NCBI GenBank assembly: GCA_964019425.1
Contig: OZ025824.1
Span: 617,001 to 681,000 of the forward strand
Direction: 5' to 3'
DNA: 64,000 nt
Source: Flectonema sp. DT1601
Lineage: Eukaryota; Euglenozoa; Diplonemea; Diplonemida; Diplonemidae
The notes beneath the pieces were generated by a model, which did no database searches, was not told the DNA's origin, and saw only the letters and a program-made list of their open reading frames with translations. Shown here one piece after another: positions 33,001-43,928 of the stretch (position 1 is the first letter of the stretch; every line of letters starts with the position of its first letter). Made by a program: the position numbers and the translations under genes.

Positions 33001-33604
33001 GAAAATAGAAATTAGTCGACAAAGTCGAACGATAAAAAAACAATGATAACATTGTTTATTCTTTTTTTTTTTTTTTTTTTATTTCTTTTTATTTATTAAA
33101 AAAAAAAACAATCAGTTCAGCGTCTTGACCAGGACGGAAAATAGAAAGTGATCGACATAGTCGATCGATAAAAAAAACAATGATAACATTGTTTATTCTT
33201 TTTTTTTATTTTAAATTCTTTTTATTTATTTTTTAAAGAAAAAAAAACGGAAAATAGAAATTAGTCGACAAAGTCGAACGATAAAAAAAAACAATGATAA
33301 CATTGTTTATTCTTTTTTTTATTTTTTTTTTTTTATTCTTTTTTATTAGTTTTGAAAAAAAAAAACAATCAGTTTAGCGTCTTGACCAGGACGGAAAATA
33401 GAAAGTAATCGACATAGTCGATCGATAAAAAAAACAATGATAACATTGTTTATTCTTTTTTTTTATTTTAAATTCTTTTTATTTATTTTTTAAAGAAAAA
33501 AACTGAAAATAGAAATTAGTCGACAAAGTCGAACGATAAAAAAAACAATGATAACATTGTTTATTCTTTTTTTTTATTTTAAATTCTTTTTATTTATTTT
33601 TTAA
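30061..33604 (-). repeat. Module S satellite array 3 (~3.5 kb)
   Basis: Alternating alpha and beta monomers as in array 2, with some alpha or beta units repeated in succession near 32200-32800. The array ends abruptly at 33604 against TAACAGGAGTTAAGATCAC, the same junction as at 41365. Confidence 0.92.
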
Positions 33605-33770
33605 CAGGAGTTAAGATCACTTACATGAGTTAACACAACACAGATACGAGAGTCGCAAACTGAGGTAACACTACCAATTCAACAAAAAATAATCAGGATC
33701 GGACACAAGGAGGAGAGTTCATTCTACCTCTCATTGTCCTTGCTGGTATCTTAAGTGTCTTGGTATCTCT
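33605..33770 (-). repeat. End of module U next to S array 3
   Basis: Nearly identical to 41366-41531 (a single base change seen near 33644/41383). In the minus sense this is the last ~165 bp of a 3'-UTR-like module, running straight into S. Confidence 0.8.
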
Positions 33771-34833
33771 CCTATATAATTGTCAGCATTGGGGATATTT
33801 TGGGTTCTGAGGAAATCCACCAAGTCCTGGGCCAGGTACCCAGGCCAGGCCTCACCTAATTACACACTAATTCTTCTTTGTATTCCCACAAGAAGGTCTG
33901 GTTCTAAGTGCAACATAAGTGTTGACTGGTGCCACGCATTACGGAAAGAAATGTAGCGTTGCATATTGACCTGTGGCAAGTCGGCGCTACCAAATGTGAT
34001 CCACGGCGGGCGTTTGCAGAAAGAAATTTGCCTTTGTCACGGAATTTTTTTTTTTTTTTTACCACTTTTTGCGCCACTCACCTCCAGAAAAACATGAGTA
34101 AATCTTTTTTTATGGTTATCTCTCGATCTATCGACCCTGAAAAGTCTTCACAAATCTCTGTGTGGAGAAAAAAGTTTTGCAGTTGTTTGCCAGTCAAAAC
34201 TTACGCAGCACTGTAAGCTGGCCAGGCCTAGCTACTTCCGTACTGGGAATGAGGCTTCTGTTTCTTCCTGCTAGCAGGCCTGGTGCTAAGTGCTACGTAA
34301 TAGTGTCACGCATTACAGGAATAATATTAGGTTGCTCAGAAGTGCTATGTAAGCTGGCCAGGCCTAGCTACTTCCGTACTGGGAATGAGGCTTCTGTTTC
34401 TTCCCGCAAGCAGGCCTGGTGCTAAGTGCTACGTAAGTGTTGAATGGTGTCACGCATTACGGGAAGAAAGGTAGAGTGTTGCATGTTAACCTGTTGCAGG
34501 TTGGCACTACCAAATGACCTGATGACCCACGGGGGGGCGTTTGCGGAAAGAGAATTGCTGCCTTTGCAGTTATTTGCCTTTGTCACGGGATTTTTTTTTT
34601 TTTTTTTTTACTGCTTTTTGTGCCACTCACCCCCAAGAAATCATGGTTACACCTTTTTTATGGTTATCCCTTGGCCTATCGATCTCGAAAAGGCTTCACA
34701 AATCCCTGAGGAGAATAGGTTTTAGAGTTTTGGTGCCAAGCTGCCTTTTTGTTATGGTTTAGACAATTTGGGTTTTAATAAATAATTCCTTTCATTTTTG
34801 CCACCTTTCTGCAATCAATGCTTATGTAGCACC
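33771..34833. repeat. Degenerate ~500-bp duplication, no gene seen
   Basis: Bases ~33900-34150 and ~34430-34700 are diverged copies of one segment (shared landmarks: CACGCATTACGG, TTTGCCTTTGTCACGG, a T-tract, CCACTCACC). Between them an 85-bp stretch starting AAGCTGGCCAGGCCTAGC occurs at 34215 and 34351. No frame here looks like a protein. Confidence 0.6.
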
Positions 34834-35402
34834 TGAGCAAATTTTGGCTGCTAATTTTCTTCTTGCAAGCAAATTTTAGCTGCTGATTCTCTTCCCGCAA
34901 GCAAGTTTTAGCTGCTTATTTCTTTCTTTCAGGCAAATTTTAGCTGCTAATTTTCTTCCCGCAAGCAAATTTTAGCTGCTGATTCTCTTCCCGCAAGCAA
35001 ATCTTAGCTGCTAATTTTCTTCCCGCAAGCAAATTTTAGCTGCTTATTTTCTTCCCGCAAGCAAATTTTAGCTGCTTATTTTCTTCCCGCAAGCAAATTT
35101 TAGCTGCTTATTTTCTTCCCGCAAGCAAATTTTAGCTGCTTATTTTCTTCCCGCAAGCAAATCTTAGCTGCTTATTTTCTTCCCGCAAGCAATTTTAGCT
35201 GCTTATTTTCTTCCCGCAAGCAAATTTTAGCTGCTTATTTTCTTCCCGCAAGCAAATTTTAGCTGCTTATTTTTTTCTTGCAGGCAAATTTTAGCTGCTT
35301 ATTTCTTCCCGCAAGCAAATTTTGGCTGCTTATTTTCTTCCCGCAAGCAAATTTTAGCTGCTTACTTTTTTCCTGCAAACAAATTTAAGCTGCCAATTTT
35401 CT
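34834..35402 (+). repeat. 32-bp minisatellite (about 17 copies)
   Basis: The unit reads CAAATTTTAGCTGC, then TTATTTTCTTCCCGCAAG. Copies vary at a few positions and are most regular in the middle (35000-35300). No start, stop or splice pattern suggests it is coding. Confidence 0.9.
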
Positions 35403-36430
35403 TCAGTAGGAAGTAAGTAAGATTTATTTTTGCCTAAGGAAAAATGCTGGATTTTTGTGCCCGAGCAGGTCTAAAAAAGATGGGTAACCATTTTCTTAAA
35501 GTATAAAATGTGATGAAAATTCTTTTTTAGTATGGTTTTGAAATTTAAGTGTATGGTTGCCAATTTAGTAGGTAGTTAAAAAAAAATTCTTCAGAAAAAA
35601 TCTTTCCTTTATAATATTTTCTGAAAGATTTATTTTTTTCTACAGATCTCCTAGAAAAGATGGGAACACATAGTTGATCTATCTAAAAGTCTTCATAAAT
35701 TCCTGTTAACCATTTTCTTAAAATATAAAGAGTGATGAGAAAGAAATTTTGTTAGTAAGTGGTATGGTTTTGAAATTTAGGTGTATGGCTGCCAATTTAG
35801 TTAGCAAAAATTTTCTTTTTGAAATAATTTTTTCCTTCTTAATGAGCTTTGGGTTTTAGGTGCCAAGCTGTGAAAAAGCAATCTTTGATTTCATTTCTTT
35901 TTGGGTAAAGGGTCTTTCCTACACAAATAGTTTCAGAACTAACCATTCTTTACAAAACCCAAAATGGCTGTAAACCGTCCAGTTCGACCTTGGGTGAGGG
36001 CATTTTTGTTTTTTCTTGATTCTTTTTCAGGAGGTTGGCCTTTATTAGTGGCTCCCCCCCCTTGGGGGGGGTTGGGGGGGGGGCTGCGTTCCGCCATCCC
36101 ATAGTTCTTCCCACATTTCTATTTCATTGGAAATAATGAACGATAACCTTATTAATATAACTAAATTCCTATATTCCCATCCCAGGGTCGCACACATTGC
36201 AGATACAGGTTCGATAAACCTGTTGTAAAATACTTCCAAATGTAACAAACAGATATCCTAAGCCACATATCCAATCATCATAAACCTAGCCGTCGTTTTC
36301 GTGCTAGCATATTAATATAACAACAACTACAGATATCTTTCAGAAAAACAAAAACAAAGGACTTGATAAAACAGGGTGCAGTGTGCATTTTCAGCTAAGA
36401 GAGGACATTTTTCATTTGTCGTCCCGTTGG
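35403..36430. other. AT-rich intergenic sequence, nothing recognised
   Basis: No coding frame, no recurring module and no RNA gene visible. A short diverged direct repeat links ~35480-35600 and ~35705-35825 (ACCATTTTCTTAAA, GTATGGTTTTGAAATTTA). A C/G-rich palindromic stretch lies at ~36053-36083. Confidence 0.5.
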
Positions 36431-36669
36431 GACAGAAAAGTAATAAATAAATAGAAAATTGTGAAAGAAAAAATGCGAAAGAAATTGCTTATATATAACG
36501 TTTGTTTATTTTTATTTTATTTTTTTTTTTCATGTTTGATTATTTCCTCTTCATATTATTTTTTTTTTTTTTTTTCTGCCTCTCCCTTAATCCTGTTCGT
36601 TTCTTTGAAACGAAAATTCATTTGAATATTATTCCTTGGTCAGCATCTTTCATTGTCGCCCTTTGGGCC

Positions 36670-36703
<34 letters not shown>

Positions 36704-36785
36704 AGTTTACATCGGGAGGAATAGGGGCAGGAGCCAAAAGCTCCCAGCCCGTTACTTCCCACCTTTTCGAAAACTTATTTATAAA
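36431..36785 (+). repeat. Diverged copy of module B
   Basis: Carries the TCATGTTTGATTATTTCC block, the TTCGTTTC-TTT-GAAACGAA hairpin, GCCC-TTT-GGGC and the 26-nt hairpin at 36725-36750, here with a fully paired GGGC/GCCC outer stem. It ends CACCTTTTCGAAA, like the copy at 53885-54260. Confidence 0.75.
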
Positions 36786-36827
36786 TAAAAATTGCAGAAA
36801 AGTAATAATAATAAAAAGTTGCGATAT

Positions 36828-36903
36828 CCCAGGGGTAGTAGTATAACCCTCGCCCTGGGGCTGGGTGATCGCTGGTTCGACCCCCTGCCACTGCAATAAC
36901 CCA
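36828..36903 (+). repeat. tRNA-derived SINE head
   Basis: The stretch has an A-box-like GGGGTAGTAGTATAACCC and a good B box GGTTCGACCCC at 36874-36884, 30-odd bases apart. The acceptor stem pairs poorly (GTTGC with GCAAT), so I do not call a functional tRNA. Confidence 0.55.
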
Positions 36904-37074
36904 TCGCGCCCGTACACGCAATTAGTTCAAATTCCACGCCCGAAGGGCGTCCAGGGTAGGCACCTGGTAGACTCTCCTACGTTAAGACTGGAGGGAAGGG
37001 AAAATGGAAGGATTTCCATAAAGAGGCTAAGAACACACAAATAAATAAATAAAAAAAAAAAAGAAAATCCGAGG

Positions 37075-37140
37075 GCTGCACAGCCGAGTGGATACCTTAA
37101 ATCTCTTTGGTAGCCGTGGTAAGGGTTTAATTCCCAGGCA
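37075..37140 (+). repeat. Second tRNA-like SINE head
   Basis: AGCCGAGTGGATACC resembles the A box of Ser/Leu/Tyr tRNAs, and GGGTTTAATTCCC at 37123-37135 resembles a B box with CG changed to TA. An A-rich stretch lies just upstream. An inverted repeat around CTTAACGCGAGCGTAAAGTTAAG (broken near the centre) follows at 37170-37200. Confidence 0.45.
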
Positions 37141-37329
37141 CATTTTTTGTGTTTTTCAACCACAAAATTGGACTTAACTTAACGCGAGCGTAAAGTTAAG
37201 TTCAAATTTGTACCCTGGACGGGTACCTAGCCAGGGAATAAAAACAGACGTGACTTGGTTGTAAAAATAATGTTTGTTCAGAAAGCTTAAAAAAAAAAAG
37301 TTGTGTGCGAGCAACGCGAGCCTGGAAGG

Positions 37330-38676
37330 GGTATCTCTAGTCTTGTGTGTCGGTATCTCGGAAGTGCTGGTATCTCGTTTGTGCGTTGGTATCTCTTGCG
37401 TGTTGGTATCTCTTGCACATAAAAAAAAAAAATATTGAGTTAACATGATCAGTATTATTTAACATTAAAGACAGACCGGAACTATTTGAAAATAAAATGT
37501 AGATGGGAAACAGTGAAAATTAAAATGAATGATAAAATTAAATGAGATTTATGACATAACAGACCAGATAGAGAGTAATAAAGGGAAAAGGAAAACGGGA
37601 AGGGTTTATTCACTTAGTTAAAGTTAAGACCGATTAGTCAGTTTAAGGTCTTGACTAGGACCAACAAAAAAAAAAAAAATAAATAAATAAATAAATAACG
37701 ATCAAGCTGAGCTGATCTTGTTTTTATTAAAATAAGGGGAGCGGGAGGGATGGGAGGAATAAAGGAAAAAAAAAGAAAAGGTCGATCAATTGGGTCTGAT
37801 CGTCGAGAAGAAGAAGACAATTATTTTAAAGGTCGATCGGCATAGCCGATCGTTGAGAAAAAATAACCAGATATAAATACAATCAGTTTAAATTTAAAAA
37901 AAAAAAAAAAAAAAAGATTAACGATCAAGCTGAGCTGATCTTGTTTTTATTAAAATAAGGGGAGCGGGAGGGATGGAAGGAATAAAGGAAAAAAAAAAAA
38001 AAAGGTCGATCAATTGGATCTGATCGTCGAGAAGAAGAAAACAATTATTTTAAAAAAATGATCGGTATAGCCGATCGTTGAGAAAAGAACAGATATAAAT
38101 ACAATCGGTTTTGGTGATCGACGAGTGGAGCGATCACTTGACAAGAAGGAAAAAAGAAAGGACCGATTAATTGGGGCTTTGGTTGTATTCCCAAGGCATT
38201 TTTTTTTTTTTTATTATTATTCATTTACATTATTTTTTTTTTTTTTTTTAAATTAATAATCACATTTTATTCAAAAATATTTCATATTAGAGTAAAAGAA
38301 AAAGAAAAAAAAAGAGATAAGAGAAAAAAAAAAAAAAAAAAAAACCATTGCTGGCCCCCTCACCACTCATAGAGGATGAGGAGGCCAGTAAGGCGTCACT
38401 CAAAAACTATGCCAAGCCTTGGGAACTTGGATTGGGGTTTAGACCATTTATAATTAACAATTAACAATTAACCTGATTAACGTTATGATCTGACGGACAT
38501 AAACATATCGATAAAATAATACAAACAAAAACGAACAATAAATAATAAATAAGCTAAAAAACTAAATAAACAAAGTGATGTGAAAGTAAGGAAAAAGAGA
38601 ATTACAAGGGGGTGGAGTCACCGTGAACGTCATCAGCAGAACATCTCCTTCGATTGTAACGATATCTTGATGGAAA
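37330..38676 (-). repeat. Module U, copy 1 (3' UTR of a coiled-coil gene)
   Basis: Nearly identical to 41520-42880. Minus-strand order: the last codons of the coiled-coil gene, an A/T-rich UTR with GATCG-type hairpins, then a GGTATCTC-containing minisatellite. This copy is cut at 38672-38676, where module K starts. It includes GATCGGC-ATA-GCCGATC at ~37846 and CAGTTTAAGGTCTTGACTAG at ~37640, relatives of module S landmarks. Confidence 0.8.
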
Positions 38677-40126
38677 CAATAAAAAGTAAAATGGATATAA
38701 CTGAAGTTAAACAAGACAAATGAAGTAACAGACCAGAACAGAAAGAGAATTGTAATAGAAGATTACAATAAAAAAATGCAAGTATCAACACATGATCAAG
38801 ATACACCAGCAGCTAACAAACAACATAAAATTGAAGATCAGTTGCCAGAGTATTTCAACCATGGTAGAATACTCGCCCCTCTGGCAGGGATTATCCCAGA
38901 CTTGTCCTTTAATTTAGTTGGACACCATGGCTTACAACCCTTCCAGAGGGAAGCACCATTATGACTTCTATTTTTTTTCTTCAAGAAAATCATAAGGTGG
39001 GAACAAAGAAAAATGCTAAGAGGAACCCCTTATTAACACCTAAGACATCTAAACTGCAGCCCAGCTTATGCCCAATGCACTAACAGGTCATTCCCTCACA
39101 CTCAGATCAAAAAATCAAAGTTCAGAGTGCATCTTAGCGTGAATGAGAGAATTTCCTCCCGCTTTTTTTGAACAAAAGGGATAGGAGAAGGGATAGAAAA
39201 CGAACATAACAATAAGATTCTAAGTGAGAAACACTTAGCAGAAACACTTAGCAGCTTTTAAGGAGCTGAAAAGCAAAAAAAATATCTAAGTGAGAAACAC
39301 TTAGTAGAAACAATTTGTAGCTGAAAATAAAAAAATAAAAAATTTCTAAGTGAGAAATACTTAGCAACTTTTAGAACAAATATTTCAGTAAATAACCTGT
39401 AATGATTAAACCATTACAAGTTTGATGCCAAAACTGACAAAGACTGAGTTGAATTTCCAGGTGAGATTTGGACTGTTAGCTTTTGGCTAAGGCCCTCCCT
39501 GAAGAGCAAGAACAAAAAAACTACTCACACCTGAAGAAAACATACACAAAGAACACACTGTAAGCTGTGCGTGTATTTTGTGTTTGTCACAACAGGAGAG
39601 AAAAGAAAGAATGTCAAGGTTGATCACCTTGCCTATCAACGCACAACATTGGTGGTCTCTACTAGACCCTGAGTGATCCCACTGGATCTCTCATCGTTCA
39701 TAGTACCCTGTGTGAAGTTATAAAATCAAAGGTAAACTATGAACTACAAATGACTTAGCCTGTTATTATAATGCCACAGGCAGGCCCTGCATTCAGCAAC
39801 TATCCAGCAGTGCTTGGATGTCCTGATCTTCTTCTAAAAAAAAAGAAAGAAAAACAAAACTGTAGCTGGGATCACTCAGGATCAACAGACTACCAATGCT
39901 ACCTGTTGTACTTGCTCACTATGGGGGGTGATGCCAAACACCCAGAAGTACTAAACTGCTTTCCTTCTTGCTGCCCAGGAGTTTCTGACCAGAACTAATA
40001 GAAAATAAAAAGTAGATGGGAAACAATAAAAAGTAAAATGGATATAACTGAAGTTAAACAAGACAAATGAAGTAACAGACCAGAACAGAAAGAGAATTGT
40101 AATAGAAGATTACAATAAAAAAATGC
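38672..40126 (+). mobile_element. Module K, complete copy with 108-bp terminal direct repeats
   Basis: The 108-bp segment beginning GGAAACAATAAAAAGTAAAATG occurs at 38672-38779 and 40019-40126. Between them lie the 62-codon frame (38776-38964), three ~70-bp repeats with CTAAGTGAGAAACACTTAG near 39220-39370, the 26-nt hairpin at 39470-39495 and a conserved 3' half. No enzyme is encoded. The class of element is unknown; terminal direct repeats alone do not decide it. Confidence 0.6.
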
Positions 40127-41365
40127 GACACGGAAAATAAAAAAATGCGAAACGGAAAATAGAAATTAGTCGACAAAGTCGAACGATAAAAAAAAAACAA
40201 TGATACTGTAAAGGGAAATATTCTTGTGGGGAAAAACCCGCGAGTTTTTATTATTTTTTCTAAATCCGCGAGAATATTTCCCCGCAGGATTATTTCCCTG
40301 CAAGCATATCTTTTTTCCAGCCATTTTTTTTGTTACTTTTTGTGAAGAAAATATGTGTGCTATGAAGGAAAGTTTCAGCAAAAATTATTTTTGTTGTGCA
40401 GTATGGTAGTTTTTTATTGTGTTTGCTTGTAAATAATGCTTTGTTCCACCTGACATTCGATGAAAGCACAAAGATTTGTTAAATTCTTGATCAACTGACT
40501 GACTTTCGCAAAAATCCTCTGTGGCAGGGAAATATTCTTGTGGGGAAAAACCCGCGAGTTTGAAAAAAAATCCCCAAATCCGCGAGAATATTTCCCCGCG
40601 AGAATATTTCCCCGCAAGAATATTTCCCCGCGAGAATATTTCCCTTTACAGTAACATTGTTTATTCTTTTTTTTTTTTTTTTATTTCTTTTTATTTATTA
40701 AAAAAAAAAAACAATCAGTTTAGCGTCTTGACCAGGACGGAAAATAGAAAGTGATCGACATAGTCGATCGATAAAAAAAAAACAATGATAACATTGTTTA
40801 TTCTTTTTTTTTATTTTAAATTCTTTTTATTTATTTTTTTTAAAGAAAAAAAAAAAAACGGAAAATAGAAATTAGTCGACAAAGTCGAACGATAAAAAAA
40901 AACAATGATAACATTGTTTATTCTTTTTTTTATTTTTTTTTTTATTCTTTTCTATTAATTTTGAAAAAAAAAAAAAACAATCAGTTTAGCGTCTTGACCA
41001 GGACGGAAAATAGAAAGTAATCGACATAGTCGATCGATAAAAAAAAAACAATGATAACATTGTTTATTCTTTTTTTTTATTTTAAATTCTTTTTATTTAT
41101 TTTTTAAAGAAAAAAAACGGAAAATAGAAATTAGTCGACAAAGTCGAACAATAAAAAAAAACAATGATAACATTGTTTATTCTTTTTTTTATTTTTTTTT
41201 TTTTATTCTTTTTTATTAACTTTGAAAAAAAAAAAACAATCAGTTTAGCGTCTTGACCAGGACGGAAAATAGAAAGTAATCGACATAGTCGATCGATAAA
41301 AAAAACAATGATAACATTGTTTATTCTTTTTTTTTTATTTTAAATTCTTTTTATTTATTTTTTAA
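40127..41365 (-). repeat. Module S satellite array 4, interrupted by a MITE
   Basis: A part monomer at 40127-40204 is followed by a MITE inserted at the TA of AACAATGA-TA-ACATTGTT. Typical alpha/beta units then run to 41365, where TAACAGGAGTTAAG of module U begins. Confidence 0.9.
40206..40651 (-). mobile_element. MITE family 1, copy 3 (446 bp)
   Basis: TA at 40204-40205 and 40652-40653. The insertion split the AACAATGATAACATTG hairpin of an S monomer, so the S array is older than this MITE copy. It is virtually identical to the copies at 6951 and 7902. Confidence 0.94.
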
Positions 41366-42805
41366 CAGGAGTTAAGATCACCTACATGAGTTAACACAAC
41401 ACAGATACGAGAGTCGCAAACTGAGGTAACACTACCAATTCAACAAAAAATAATCAGGATCGGACACAAGGAGGAGAGTTCATTCTACCTCTCATTGTCC
41501 TTGCTGGTATCTTAAGTGTCTTGGTATCTCTTGTGTGTCGGTATCTCGGAAGTGCTGGTATCTCGTATGTGCGTTGGTATCTCTTGCGTGTTGGTATCTC
41601 TTGCACATAAAAAAAAAACAATATTGAGTTAACATGATCAGTTTTATTTAACATTAAAGACAGACCGGAACTATTTGAAAATAAAATGTAGATGGGAAAC
41701 AGTGAAAATTAAAATGAATGATAAAATTAAATGAGATTTATGACATAACAGACCAGATAGAGAGTAATAAAGGGAAAAGGAAAACGGAAAGGGTTCATTC
41801 ACTTAGTTAAAGTTAAGACCGATTAGTCAGTTTAAGGTCTTGACTAGGACCAACAAAAAAAAAAAAAAAAATAAATAAATAAATAAATAACGATCAAGCT
41901 GAGCTGATCTTGTTTTTATTAAATTAAGGGGAGCGGGAGGGATGGGAGGAATAAAGGAAAAAAAAAGAAAAGGTCGATCAATTGGATCTGATCGTCGAGA
42001 AGAAGAAGACAATTATTTTAAAGGTCGATCGGCATAGCCGATCGTTGAGAAAAAATAACCAGATATAAATACAATCAGTTTAAATTTAAAAAAAAAAAAA
42101 AAAAAAAGATTAACGATCAAGCTGAGCTGATCTTGTTTTTATTAAAATAAGGGGAGCGGGAGGGATGGAAAGAATAAAGGAAAAAAAAAAAAAAAAAAAA
42201 AAAAAGTCGATCAATTGGATCTGATCGTCGAGAAGAAGAAAACAATTATTTTAAAAAAAATGATCGGTATAGCCGATCGTTGAGAAAAGAACAGATATAA
42301 ATACAATCGGTTTTGGTGATCGACGAGTGGAGCGATCACTTGACAAGAAGGAAAAAAGAAAGGACCGATTAATTGGGGCTTTGGTTGTATTCCCAAGGCA
42401 TGTTTTTTTTTTTTTTTTTTTTATTATTCATTTACATTATTTTTTTTTTTTTTTTTTTTAAATTAATAATCACATTTTGTTCAAAAATATTTCATATTAG
42501 AGTAAAAGAAAAAGAAAACAAAGAGATAAGAGAAAAAAAAAAAAAAAAACCATTGCTGGCCCCCTCACCACTCATAGAGGATGAGGAGGCCAGTAAGGCG
42601 TCACTCAAATCTATGCCAAGCCTTGGGAACTTGGATTGGGGTTTAGACCATTTACAATTATCAATTAACAATTAACCTGATTAACGTTATGATCTGACGG
42701 ACATAAACATATCGATAAAATAATACAAACAAAAACGAACAATAAATAATAAATAAGCTAAAAAACTAAATAAACAAAGTGATGTGAAAGTAAGGAAAAA
42801 GAGAA
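41366..42805 (-). other. Module U, copy 2: 3' UTR downstream of the coiled-coil reading frame
   Basis: On the minus strand this follows the stop codon at 42806. It contains the block shared with 37330-38676, GATCG-type hairpins (for example GATCGGC-ATA-GCCGATC at ~42025 and GTGATCG...CGATCAC at ~42317), the GGTATCTC minisatellite and the final 165 bp shared with 33605-33770, then S satellite in the same orientation. Confidence 0.7.
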
Positions 42806-43566
42806 TTACAAGGGGGTGGAGTCACCGTGAACGTCATCAGCAGAACATCTCCTTCGATTGTAACGATATCTTGATGGAGGGGTTCGTTTTTTCAGAGTTG
42901 AACGCTCAGACTTTCTCGGCGGAGTTTCATTTTCCTCATGTTCTTCTGTGTCTGGCGGACTCAAACCTTCTGCCCATGAAGCTAATTGGAACTTCAGGGC
43001 CGCAATTTGAGACCGTGCCAAGGCGAGTTGAGCATTTAAATCGCTCGCCAGTCCCGTTAACATCATGGATTGCTCAAGCTGCTCTGCGTGAGTTGTACAC
43101 CGTTGGTGATTCAGCTCCGAGAGGCGAAGTTGGGCATCCAGAAGTTGTTCTGAGAGCTCTGCCGCTTTCTCGTTTGTTTCGAGAGAGTCATCTACTGCTC
43201 GACAGTAATTCTCGAGTAAGTCAATCCTACCCTCGGACCATTGTCTCGCAATAGGTGTATTCTCTTTAACGGAGATAACGTGACTCTCTTGTCGTAAAAT
43301 CTTGGTCGGCGTGCGTTCGAGAGCTTCACTCTGCGGCATTGTCGGAGGAATTGAGGCTAGAGGACAAAGAGGGGTGATATAATTAAGGGTAGGGATAAGG
43401 GGTTTAATAAGAGGAGTAAAAAGACTACTCGTAGTTGTAAAGAGCGAGAGGTAGTTCTTTGCTATCTTCATCATAGCAACAGATTCATACAAAACGGGGG
43501 TTCGGGGGGAAACTTGTTGACTAAAGTGGGTCATGCGGGGACGCGCGGCACGCAAACTCTCGACCT
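42806..43566 (-). CDS. Coiled-coil reading frame, C-terminal part (fragment)
   Basis: About 250 codons, open upstream to the module B junction with no clear ATG start there. The middle (ENYCRAVDDSLETNEKAAELS and following ~80 residues) has the heptad look of a coiled coil. The end is basic and Ser/Arg-rich (RYRYNRRRC). It has no enzyme motif. I infer that it continues the coiled-coil tail of the RLE-bearing frame at 43929-46250, the two being separated by module B, because strand and composition match and both pieces abut module B directly. Alternatively it is an independent small gene. Confidence 0.5.
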
Positions 43567-43711
43567 CCTATTCATTTTCTCTTTCCTTTTCTGGTCTTTT
43601 TTTTTTTTTTTTTTTTTTTTTTCCTTTTTCATACAACGTTTTTTATTTATATTTTATTTTTTTTTTTTTTTATTTTTTTCATGTTTGATTATTTCCTCTT
43701 CATATTTTTTT

Positions 43712-43742
<31 letters not shown>

Positions 43743-43928
43743 CTCTGCCTCTCTCTTAATTCTGTTCGTTTCTTTGAAACGAAAATTCATTTGAATATTA
43801 TTCCTTGGTCAGCAACAGTCATTGTCGCCCTCTGGGCCTGTTAAAAAAAAAAAAAAATAAAAAGAAAGTTTACATCGGGAATAGGGCAGGAGCCAAAAGC
43901 TCCCAGTCCGTTACTTCCCACTCTATCG
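43567..43928 (+). repeat. Module B between two coiled-coil fragments
   Basis: It starts at TTCATTTTCTCTTTCC (the S monomer and first part are missing) and ends CTCTATCGAATTC. The hairpin is at 43884-43909. Confidence 0.85.

Noticed and set aside
24425-33604. CRISPR-like array
   Set aside because: The repeats are eukaryotic A-rich satellite monomers. The spacers are A/T tracts, not unique sequences.
34515-34560. Possible hammerhead ribozyme core (CTGATGA near 34518)
   Set aside because: No GAAA partner or flanking stems at the required distances.
36828-36903. Functional tRNA gene
   Set aside because: A and B boxes are present, but the acceptor and anticodon stems do not pair well enough.
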